Shown here: one piece after another, positions 14,080 through 19,770 of the stretch
Numbering within the stretch: position 1 is the stretch's first letter
Layout of the letters: each line of letters opens with the position of its first letter
From: Acidobacteriota bacterium
GTDB lineage: Bacteria; Acidobacteriota; Blastocatellia; Pyrinomonadales; Pyrinomonadaceae
NCBI GenBank assembly: GCA_024640445.1
Contig: JAHEEZ010000041.1
Coordinates: forward strand, 1-19,770
DNA length: 19,770 nucleotides
Direction of reading: 5' to 3'
Made by a program: the position numbers and the translations under genes
Notes under the pieces: model-generated
The model's input: only the letters and a program-made list of their open reading frames with translations
Databases searched by the model: none
Told to the model about the DNA's origin: nothing

Positions 14080-15966
14080 ATGACGGAAGCAAGGATCAGG
14101 ATAGTCTTCGCGGACGGCAAGGAAAAAAGGATCGACCTGAAACCGGGTCGGACCCTGATCGGCAGAGGCGATGGAAACGACATACGGCTGAGACACCCTT
14201 CGATCTCAAGAACCCATTGCGAGATCGTCCACGAAGACGACGGGTACGTAATAAGGGACCTCGGCAGCCTGAACGGAACAACAGTGGGAGAGCAGCCGGC
14301 GGACGGCGTTTTGCTGCGAGACGGGGACCGGATCGTGGCAGGGGACTTCACGATTTTGTTTGAAGACGAGAGCGCCCCGTACGCCAGGTTCTGCGACGTA
14401 GAGATCGATGAAGAGCCATTCTCGCTGCCGGCTGACTCGATCTCGCTCGGACTCGACAACATTGTCGCGACGATGGCCCGCGACCTGAACGCGATCCTGA
14501 AGGTGACAGCGAAGATCAACGCTGTTCACGATGTAGAAGAACTTCAGAAGGCTCTTCTGAGTGAGATCTTTGAGGTCGTGCCCGCCGGTTCCGGTGCGAT
14601 CATTCTTGTCGACAGCGACTTCGGCTTTGCGGAGGTTGTCGGCCTCGACCGAGGGCGCACCGGCGGACATGTAAACGTAAGCCGCACGATGATCAACCGG
14701 GTGCTGCAGGACCGTACGGTCATTCTCGCGAACGATATAATTAGCGACGCAAGGGAATCGACGCCGGAGAGCCTGGCGGTGGCCGGTGTCTCATCACTTC
14801 TCTGCGTTCCGATGTACCTTTTTGAAAAGGTGGTCGGCGCAATATATCTGTCAACAAGTTCCGAGGCCGAGACCTTTGACGAAAGTCACCTTCGGTTTAT
14901 GACGGCGATCGCGCCGATCGCCTCTGTGGCCATCGAGAACGCCAGAAACTTCTCCTCGCTCCAAATCGAGAACGTGCGGCTGAAGGCTGAAACGCTGCTT
15001 GAACGAAACATGATCGGCGAAAGCGCTTCGATGAAAGAGGTGTACGGGTTTATCGCCAAGGCGGCCCCGAGCGAGGCGACGATCCTGATCGAAGGCGAAA
15101 GCGGGACAGGGAAAGAGCTGGCCGCGCGCGCAATCGTGGTCAACAGTCAGCGCAAGGAAGAGCCGCTGGTAATAATAAACTGTGCGACCCTGACCGAAAA
15201 TCTTCTTGAATCTGAACTTTTCGGTCACGAGAAAGGGTCGTTTACCGGCGCGACGGCACAAAAGAAAGGCAAGGTCGAGATCGCCCACGGAGGTACTCTT
15301 TTCCTTGACGAGATCGGCGAACTTCCTCTTTCCCTACAGGCGAAACTGCTGAGGGTGATCCAGGAAAGAGAACTTGAGCGGATCGGAGGCGTTCAGCGAA
15401 TCCCGGTCGACGTCCGGATCATCGCTGCGACCAACCGGGATCTTGAAGAGGAAGTGAAGAACGGCACCTTCCGCCAGGACCTGTTCTATCGACTCAACGT
15501 GATGAAATTGCGTATGCCGCCGCTCCGGGAAAGGACGAGCGACGTGATGGTCCTGGCGGAAACGTTTCTCAATGACTACGCGAGAAAGAATGGCCGCCAG
15601 CTTAAGGGCTTCTCCGAAAAGGCCAGGGATATGATGCTAAGGCACGAGTATCCCGGCAACGTGAGGGAACTTGAGAACGCGATCGAACGCGCGGTGATCC
15701 TCAGTTCCGGCGAATGGATCGCTGCGGAAGACCTGCCTGAAGAGTTCCACCGCGGCTCCGGCTCAGCCGGAGATCCGTCCGTCGAGATCGTTCCCCTTCA
15801 GGAAGGGATCCGGTCAAAAAAGAAGCAGATGATAATCGAAGCTTTTCAGAAAGCTAACGGCAGCTACGTCGACACAGCGAAGATCCTGGACGTACATCCC
15901 AATTATCTCCACAGGCTTATCAAGTCCCTCGACATTAAGAGCGAACTTGAGGATCTTTCGGGATGA
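14080..15966 (+). CDS. FHA-GAF-AAA+-Fis sigma-54 dependent transcriptional activator
   Basis: The 628-residue protein has four modules. An N-terminal FHA domain (about 6-95) shows GR at 28-29, SISRTH at 41-46 and LGSLNGTTV; it binds phosphothreonine peptides. A GAF domain follows (about 125-285, DLNAILKVTAKINAVHDVEE to LRFMTAIAPIASVAIENARN). The AAA+ domain (about 310-545) has Walker A GESGTGKE (339-346), Walker B FLDE (408-411) and the sigma-54 contact loop at 386-391 as GSFTGA, a known variant of GAFTGA; RDLFYRLN-type and YPGNVRELENAIERA segments are present. A C-terminal Fis-type helix-turn-helix ends the protein (DTAKILDVHPNYLHRLIKSL). It would bind an enhancer and use ATP hydrolysis to open sigma-54 promoters, controlled by phospho-signals through FHA. 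GGTGA precedes the ATG by 6 nt. Its last codon is 4 bp from the end of the convergent amidase gene. Confidence 0.96.
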   Translation: MTEARIRIVFADGKEKRIDLKPGRTLIGRGDGNDIRLRHPSISRTHCEIVHEDDGYVIRDLGSLNGTTVGEQPADGVLLRDGDRIVAGDFTILFEDESAPYARFCDVEIDEEPFSLPADSISLGLDNIVATMARDLNAILKVTAKINAVHDVEELQKALLSEIFEVVPAGSGAIILVDSDFGFAEVVGLDRGRTGGHVNVSRTMINRVLQDRTVILANDIISDARESTPESLAVAGVSSLLCVPMYLFEKVVGAIYLSTSSEAETFDESHLRFMTAIAPIASVAIENARNFSSLQIENVRLKAETLLERNMIGESASMKEVYGFIAKAAPSEATILIEGESGTGKELAARAIVVNSQRKEEPLVIINCATLTENLLESELFGHEKGSFTGATAQKKGKVEIAHGGTLFLDEIGELPLSLQAKLLRVIQERELERIGGVQRIPVDVRIIAATNRDLEEEVKNGTFRQDLFYRLNVMKLRMPPLRERTSDVMVLAETFLNDYARKNGRQLKGFSEKARDMMLRHEYPGNVRELENAIERAVILSSGEWIAAEDLPEEFHRGSGSAGDPSVEIVPLQEGIRSKKKQMIIEAFQKANGSYVDTAKILDVHPNYLHRLIKSLDIKSELEDLSG

Positions 15967-15970
15967 CCCG

Positions 15971-16510
15971 TCAGGCGCTCAAGGAAAAGAACCACACCGC
16001 TTCCGACCTCCCGAACAGCGGCGTCCCGGGTGCGGCATCGCCACCGGCGCCGACATGGATGATCTGGTTGTAATAGGTGCTCCCGTTCCAAAGATCAATG
16101 TGGTCGCCTCGCCTCGACGCCTGGCCTTCTCTCTGGAAACAATTGTCGAAATAGACGATGCCTGTCCTGCCGGCGAGTTCGCCTGCCGCTGAGTTCACTG
16201 CGTTGCCATTCCATCTTTGCGGTTCGCCCCATATCTTCTTCAGGTACTTCGCAAGTTCGTTGGCTCCGACCAAGTGCTGAACTTCAAGCTGGCATCGCGA
16301 GCGCCCGCTGTGAACGCGCCTTCGGGGATCGAAAGCGTCGAGACTGAAGCCGCAACGCTCGAGCGCTACGCTCATTCTGACAGCGCATTGGTTTGTGATC
16401 CCGGCCTTGCATGGCGCTGAGTCCACCCGGTAGTCCTCATACGCGCGTATCATCAGCTGACAAGAAGGCGTTATGTAGCAGCCATTTACGAGAGATGTCC
16501 AGTCTGGCAT
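15971..16510 (-). CDS. Tae4-like peptidoglycan amidase (type VI secretion effector family)
   Basis: The 179-residue product resembles Tae4 amidases, NlpC/P60-like cysteine enzymes that cut peptide stems of peptidoglycan. The catalytic Cys is expected at Cys42 in NQCAVRMSVALERCG, the His at His137 in GDHIDLWNG, with Asp139 close by. WGEP (94-97) and GRTGIVYFD (114-122) also fit the family. There is no signal peptide, as expected for an effector delivered by a secretion machine. Cysteines are frequent (11, 17, 34, 42, 53, 73, 124). The start is the ATG at 16510, not the upstream TTG at 16528, because a GGAGG lies 11 nt before it. No Tai4-like immunity gene or other T6SS gene is adjacent. It may be an effector encoded away from its machine, or a captured enzyme put to another use. 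The fold call is good, the role uncertain. Confidence 0.82.
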   Translation of the reverse strand: MPDWTSLVNGCYITPSCQLMIRAYEDYRVDSAPCKAGITNQCAVRMSVALERCGFSLDAFDPRRRVHSGRSRCQLEVQHLVGANELAKYLKKIWGEPQRWNGNAVNSAAGELAGRTGIVYFDNCFQREGQASRRGDHIDLWNGSTYYNQIIHVGAGGDAAPGTPLFGRSEAVWFFSLSA

Positions 16511-16521
16511 TGTAGATTTGT

Positions 16522-16526
16522 CCTCC
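16522..16526 (-). promoter_or_regulatory. Shine-Dalgarno site fixing the amidase start
   Basis: GGAGG on the minus strand (16526-16522), 11 nt before the ATG at 16510. The in-frame TTG at 16528 overlaps this site and would leave no SD, which argues for the shorter protein. Confidence 0.65.
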
Positions 16527-16731
16527 AAAGGTCGATCGAGTCGTGTTCCGGGATCCTATGGAAGGATCTTATTGGCGAGTCGGATCTCGGAGCGCCGTTC
16601 GCGGTCTGGAAAAACGAGCTCGGTCATTCCTCCTCTTCATCTGATTTTGCTAAACGATCCAAAGGCTCCGGGAGGTTGAGGCTACCCGGGGTCCCACTAT
16701 CCAGTCTTTCGATCTGCCGAGCGGCAAATGG

Positions 16732-16767
16732 ACGGGGCCCTCTGCGGAAGTTTGCAGAAGGCCCCGT
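16732..16767 (-). terminator. Long hairpin at the 3' end of the BI-1 gene
   Basis: ACGGGGCC (16732-16739) pairs with GGCCCCGT (16760-16767). Inside, TCTGC (16741-16745) pairs with GCAGA (16754-16758), giving 13 pairs around one mismatch. It starts about 33 bp after the minus-strand stop. The U-rich tail is weak (CCATTT), so termination may be inefficient or Rho-assisted. A second small hairpin (TGCCG-AG-CGGCA, 16715-16726) follows in the direction of transcription. Confidence 0.6.
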
Positions 16768-16799
16768 TCAAGACATCCAAATCTAGCGAACCGTGTTCG

Positions 16800-17516
16800 C
16801 TAATCCCTTCGCATAAAGATCGAAAGCACGTACCAGAACAGCAGTGCGACACTGGCAAAAAGGCCAAGCGCCGCCGCCACGTGCTGGTCGGTCCTGTACT
16901 GGTGAAGAATGTTCGAGGTTTCATACAAGATGGCGCCTCCGGCAAACGCGACCATCACGAAGGCAAACAGGCTTCCGAGTCCGAAACCGAAGACCAGGCC
17001 GGATACGATGAACCCGAGGGCAACGAATCCGCCGATCGCCAGGATCGGTCCGAGAAAAGAAAAGTCCTTTCTTGTTAAGAAGACGACCGCTGTTAGTCCC
17101 AGGAAGAGGCCCCCGGTGACGATTCCGGCCTGAAAGATCGTTGTCAACCCGTCAGATCTTACAGCTGCCATGAACAGGAGAGGAAGAAATATCACCGACT
17201 CCGCAAGCGTGAACAGGATCAGGCCCATATATTGAAGGTATCTTGAAGTCGAAGAGCGCGCCCAGGACTGGGCGAGCCAGGAAACTCCCATGAACAGAAG
17301 CAGTACGATCAACCACGAATAGGGACCTCCCAACATTGTCTGTGCGATCCATAGCCCCCTTCCCGAACCGATCAGGTACGAAACTATGGCAGCGAAAAGG
17401 GCGACCGCGCCAACAAGGTGGACATAGGTCTTCCTGATGAATGCGGCTCTTTCCTCCGGAATCGCGTCCGCTGCCGTGATTCCCCTGACCTGATTTACAA
17501 ATGCGTTGTTTTCCAT
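16800..17516 (-). CDS. Bax inhibitor-1 / YccA family membrane protein
   Basis: The 238-residue protein has seven predicted membrane segments and little else, which is typical of BI-1/YccA proteins. A short N-terminal cytoplasmic part (about 34 residues) precedes the first helix (VHLVGAVALFAAIVSYLIGS). Family landmarks are FTLAESVIFLPLL in the middle and AFAGGAILYETSNILHQYRT before the last helix, where acidic residues are associated with pH-dependent calcium leak in the studied homologue YetJ. In E. coli, YccA instead modulates the FtsH protease. Which role applies here is unknown. The SD (ACGGAG) sits about 6 nt before the ATG, and a good promoter lies 84 bp upstream. The gene is on its own between a hairpin terminator and a divergent regulatory region. 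Confidence 0.92.
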   Translation of the reverse strand: MENNAFVNQVRGITAADAIPEERAAFIRKTYVHLVGAVALFAAIVSYLIGSGRGLWIAQTMLGGPYSWLIVLLLFMGVSWLAQSWARSSTSRYLQYMGLILFTLAESVIFLPLLFMAAVRSDGLTTIFQAGIVTGGLFLGLTAVVFLTRKDFSFLGPILAIGGFVALGFIVSGLVFGFGLGSLFAFVMVAFAGGAILYETSNILHQYRTDQHVAAALGLFASVALLFWYVLSIFMRRD

Positions 17517-17599
17517 TCTTTCTCCGTCTGACCCGTTTTCCTCTTACACATCTCCGGCGGCGGAATGCCTTACCGAAAAAAATTGCGAATCGATTAGAA

Positions 17600-17629
17600 A
17601 GTATAACAACCGAATGCTTTGCCTCTCAA
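17600..17629 (-). promoter_or_regulatory. Sigma-70 type promoter for the BI-1 gene
   Basis: On the minus strand, TTGAGA (17629-17624), an 18-bp spacer and TATACT (17605-17600). Both hexamers match five of six consensus bases. Transcription should start near 17593, giving a leader of about 77 nt. Confidence 0.7.
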
Positions 17630-17694
17630 TTTCGTTTTACCGGATTTCCCGTCACTTAGCCCGTTGGGACGTGAACGGGGGTCTGTCAGAAGGG

Positions 17695-17729
17695 TGAATT
17701 TTTCACGTGGGACGATGAATTTTTCGCGT
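17695..17729. repeat. Two 14-bp direct repeats, 21 bp apart
   Basis: TGAATTTTTCACGT (17695-17708) and TGAATTTTTCGCGT (17716-17729) differ at one base. The start-to-start distance of 21 bp is two helical turns, so a protein pair could bind the same DNA face. Each copy contains GAA-TTT-TTC, a short inverted repeat. They lie about 100-133 bp before the inferred sigma-54 start at 17828, an enhancer-like position. Confidence 0.6.
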
Positions 17730-17801
17730 AGTTCGGGATTTCAAATGGGGTAGTCAGGCTTGAAAGCACCATAAAATGGAGGTCAGCCAGGTGATTACCA
17801 G

Positions 17802-17816
17802 AGGCACGGCTCTTGC
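17802..17816 (+). promoter_or_regulatory. Sigma-54 (-24/-12) promoter for the propeller protein
   Basis: AGGCAC-GGCTC-TTGC matches TGGCAC-N5-TTGC at all but the first base. The key GG (17803-17804) and GC (17815-17816) are correctly spaced, and both this and the promoter at 13894 continue as TTGCGA. Transcription should start near 17828, giving a leader of about 146 nt before the ATG at 17974. Confidence 0.7.
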
Positions 17817-17820
17817 GACC

Positions 17821-17854
17821 TTTACTCGATAAGTAAACAGGTATCTTAGATACC
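17821..17854. promoter_or_regulatory. Two adjacent inverted repeats at the propeller-gene start site
   Basis: TTTACT-CGATA-AGTAAA (17821-17837) spans the inferred start site, and the perfect 15-bp palindrome GGTATCT-T-AGATACC (17840-17854) follows three bases later. The second has a one-base centre and fits a DNA operator better than an RNA hairpin. Confidence 0.45.
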
Positions 17855-17973
17855 AGGATGGAAGCCGGCTGCTCTTGAGGAGGCTAGTGCGTCCATTGAC
17901 CGACTCGCGCGGAGTCCGTTCTATCCATCTGACAAATTGTTTTGAATCGATGATCGGACAAGGGAGGTCTGAA

Positions 17974-19734
17974 ATGTATGGCAGAAAATACTTTCTATTG
18001 ACGGCGGTTTTCCTCGCAGCCGCGATTCTTATCCAATTCGGCCCCGCCTCATCGGCGAATTCACTCCGCATGGCCAAGGAGACGAAGAACGAGCAGCCGA
18101 ACTCGAGTAAGATCAAGAATTCACGGTCAGCCCTGCCCCTGGCAGGAATCTCCTGGCGGACCGTGGCAAACAACGGATTTTACATACCAAAGACCAAGAA
18201 ACTCTACAACAGCTACAATCAGCCATCGGTGAGCGTTGACGGGTCGGTCGTGTTCCGTGCCCGTGGAAAAGGGCATCCAAGGGCGACTGGTATCTATTTC
18301 AGAAACATGGTCGGCGGATATATAGACAGCTTCGCGGATCTCCTGACGGAGGTGCCTTACCCCAACAACCTGGGGACGAGCTTCAATGAATTCCCGTCGA
18401 TACCCAGGATATCACCGAACACGGCACTTGTCGCAACGAGGGGAAATCACCAACCGGTCTACGAATACGTGCTTCCCGACAAGACGGAAACCCGCGCGGG
18501 AACGACTGGCATTTACGTCGTTCTCGACAAGCAAACCGTCGTTACCGGAGCGGCGAAACTGGGGTCAGTTCCGGAATTCGAATTCTTCGCTGTGCCTGGG
18601 ACAAAACCGGCTGTTCCATTCGACGTGTTTCCGGGATCGCCGGCTATCACTGATGACGGAACGATAGTCTTCAAGGGCAACTACACGGAGGATGGAATAA
18701 GCAAGACGGGTGCATTTTTCAGGCCTGTTCTGAATACACCGGCAGGCGGTTACTCGTCACCCAAGGTGCTTGCTACATCTGACACAGAAATTCCAAACGC
18801 TCCGCCGAGTGCAAACTTCAAGATCATGACCTTTGGTTCCGTGGCCCCGCCGACCGCAGCCGGATTCCAGGCGGTTTTTGTCGCGCTGGATAACGAGGAC
18901 GATCCGCATTTCGGGGGAATATATCTTGCACAGTTAGTGGGCAACCCGGATCTTGTGCCGCTGGTGGAGATCGGAAAACCCGTTCCGGGAATCGACATGC
19001 CGCCGGTTCGGAAGATCGGAGAGGCGCTGTCATTCGATGGAAGGTTCGTCGCATTTTGGGCGGCCTGGGGAAACGAAACCAAGACCGTCAGGCTTTACTG
19101 TCCGGAAGAAGGAAATGCCGACCGCAGGGCGTTCTGCAACGGGCTCGATCCGCTGAGCAGGTTTGATAAGGAACTTGAGAGGTGGTTCCAGGAGAAACCG
19201 GTTCCGCTGTACCAGGGTCTCTTCGTTCTTGACACATACTCGGACACCGCATACAAGGTTTCGGACACCGAGGACTTTGATGATTTTCTTTTCTGGGGTT
19301 ACACCGGGATGGTTCCCGGCGGCGGCCACGAGGGCGGTGACGACAGTGACGGAGAAGAACCACGCTGGCGCTCGAGTGCGTATGCGAGCGTCTATGACGG
19401 CAGGATCGCGTTCAAGGCAAGGACCGGATACCTTGACAAAAAGAACACTTACTTTGAGCCCGTCGACGGCATTTACCTGAGAGAGTTTCTGGATGCCGGC
19501 GGGATCAGCACCGTTATAGAAACAGGAATGGACGGAGGGATCCTTGATCCGACGATGCCTCCCCCGCTGCAGCTGGTCTATCCGATCACAGAAGTCGGGA
19601 TCGAGCGTGAAGGACTGCGCGGCCGGAACCTTGTCATCAACGCCAAAATGGGAACTGAAGAAGATGGCTGGGGCGGCATATACTTTGGATCGATTGGCTC
19701 GTTAGCGTTCGAAGCAAAGAACATTAAGCGATAG
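17974..19734 (+). CDS. Exported seven-repeat (probable beta-propeller) protein
   Basis: The ATG at 17974 has a strong SD (GGGAGG, 6 nt away) and starts a signal peptide (basic residues 4-5, hydrophobic 7-22, likely cut after Ala28). The 586-residue protein carries seven diverged copies of a pattern: a DG-type turn, a VVF/VAF strand, then a GIYF-type strand. The openings are VDGSVVFRA (from Val88), SPNTALVAT, TDDGTIVFKG, AAGFQAVFVA, FDGRFVAFWA, YDGRIAFKA and GRNLVINAK. The closings are TGIYF, TGIYV, TGAFF, GGIYL, VRLYC, DGIYL and GGIYF (last at about 568-571). Seven units suggest a seven-bladed propeller. The pattern resembles the NxxGxxAF tandem-repeat family, but Asp-Gly often replaces the Asn. 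An acidic Gly-rich loop (GGGHEGGDDSDGEE) interrupts repeat 6. It ends 36 bases before the window edge; no anchor is visible. It should be sigma-54 controlled. Function unknown. Confidence 0.82.
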   Translation: MYGRKYFLLTAVFLAAAILIQFGPASSANSLRMAKETKNEQPNSSKIKNSRSALPLAGISWRTVANNGFYIPKTKKLYNSYNQPSVSVDGSVVFRARGKGHPRATGIYFRNMVGGYIDSFADLLTEVPYPNNLGTSFNEFPSIPRISPNTALVATRGNHQPVYEYVLPDKTETRAGTTGIYVVLDKQTVVTGAAKLGSVPEFEFFAVPGTKPAVPFDVFPGSPAITDDGTIVFKGNYTEDGISKTGAFFRPVLNTPAGGYSSPKVLATSDTEIPNAPPSANFKIMTFGSVAPPTAAGFQAVFVALDNEDDPHFGGIYLAQLVGNPDLVPLVEIGKPVPGIDMPPVRKIGEALSFDGRFVAFWAAWGNETKTVRLYCPEEGNADRRAFCNGLDPLSRFDKELERWFQEKPVPLYQGLFVLDTYSDTAYKVSDTEDFDDFLFWGYTGMVPGGGHEGGDDSDGEEPRWRSSAYASVYDGRIAFKARTGYLDKKNTYFEPVDGIYLREFLDAGGISTVIETGMDGGILDPTMPPPLQLVYPITEVGIEREGLRGRNLVINAKMGTEEDGWGGIYFGSIGSLAFEAKNIKR

Positions 19735-19770
19735 CCGCATCCATTTTCTTGTTTATTGAACGGGCGCCGG

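Larger units (their letters stand above)
17517..17973. other. Divergent regulatory region between BI-1 gene and propeller protein
   Basis: This 457-bp gap holds a minus-strand sigma-70 promoter (17600-17629), a small inverted repeat CCCGTT/AACGGG (17660-17679), two 14-bp direct repeats (17695-17729), a plus-strand sigma-54 promoter (17802-17816), two adjacent inverted repeats (17821-17854) and the SD of the propeller gene (17962-17967). No ORF here has both an SD and recognisable sequence. Confidence 0.65.

Noticed and set aside
15947..16420. Plus-strand frames opposite the amidase, considered as a possible immunity gene
   Set aside because: They are antisense to the amidase, have no SD and no resemblance to Tai4-type immunity proteins.
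17754..18173. A 139-codon minus-strand frame across the propeller-gene start
   Set aside because: It crosses the strong SD, ATG and signal peptide of the plus-strand gene and has no recognisable sequence.
1..19770. Search by eye for tRNA, rRNA, CRISPR repeats and insertion sequences
   Set aside because: No clover-leaf, no regularly spaced repeats beyond the two copies at 17695-17729, and no transposase or terminal inverted repeats were seen.

Overview
This is a roughly 55-58% GC window with 16 supported protein genes and no rRNA, tRNA, CRISPR array or transposase that I can see. The gene content points to Acidobacteriota, most likely class Blastocatellia / Pyrinomonadaceae. The evidence is a VWFA-related protein of the acidobacterial type, an ECF sigma / zinc anti-sigma / DUF4097 operon, a kinase fused to a multi-pass membrane domain, a pilin with an acidobacterial-type tail, and a small secreted protein with a VPFDF...PAGKY core. 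This assignment rests on family recognition, not on a search.

Layout. 1-1075: a GNAT acetyltransferase (+) and a type IV pilin-like protein (-) converge on a two-way terminator. 1354-3852: MoxR AAA+ ATPase and DUF58 protein, a standard pair, with a 13-bp palindrome over the candidate promoter. 3994-6645: ECF sigma factor, zinc-finger anti-sigma factor (ATGA overlap) and exported DUF4097 beta-strand protein, closed by a strong intrinsic terminator. 6824-10799: transmembrane Ser/Thr kinase, then an exported DUF4097-like/VWFA protein. 10820-13259: xseA, a DUF2939-like membrane protein and xseB, i.e. both exonuclease VII subunits with a stranger between them, closed by a two-way terminator. 13344-15966: a small secreted protein (-) divergent from an FHA-GAF-AAA+-Fis sigma-54 activator (+). 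15971-16510: a Tae4-like peptidoglycan amidase (-). 16800-17516: a Bax inhibitor-1/YccA family protein (-) with a good sigma-70 type promoter. 17974-19734: a large exported protein with seven internal repeats, probably a seven-bladed beta-propeller.

The most interesting structure is regulatory. The gene next to the sigma-54 activator has a textbook -24/-12 promoter on the minus strand (TGGCAC-N5-TTGC, 13894-13908). A second near-perfect one (AGGCAC-N5-TTGC, 17802-17816) precedes the secreted propeller gene. Each has a conspicuous repeat about 100-130 bp upstream of the inferred start site, where enhancer sites for such activators normally lie: overlapping palindromes at 13992-14007, and two 14-bp direct repeats 21 bp apart at 17695-17729. 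The proposed circuit is: the FHA domain reads a phosphothreonine signal, possibly from the kinase at 6824 whose activation segment carries a Thr-rich insert of about 120 residues; the AAA+ domain then drives sigma-54 transcription of exported proteins. The promoters and domains are visible in the sequence; the wiring between them is inference.

The second notable item is the orphan Tae4-like amidase, which has no type VI secretion genes and no recognisable immunity gene beside it.
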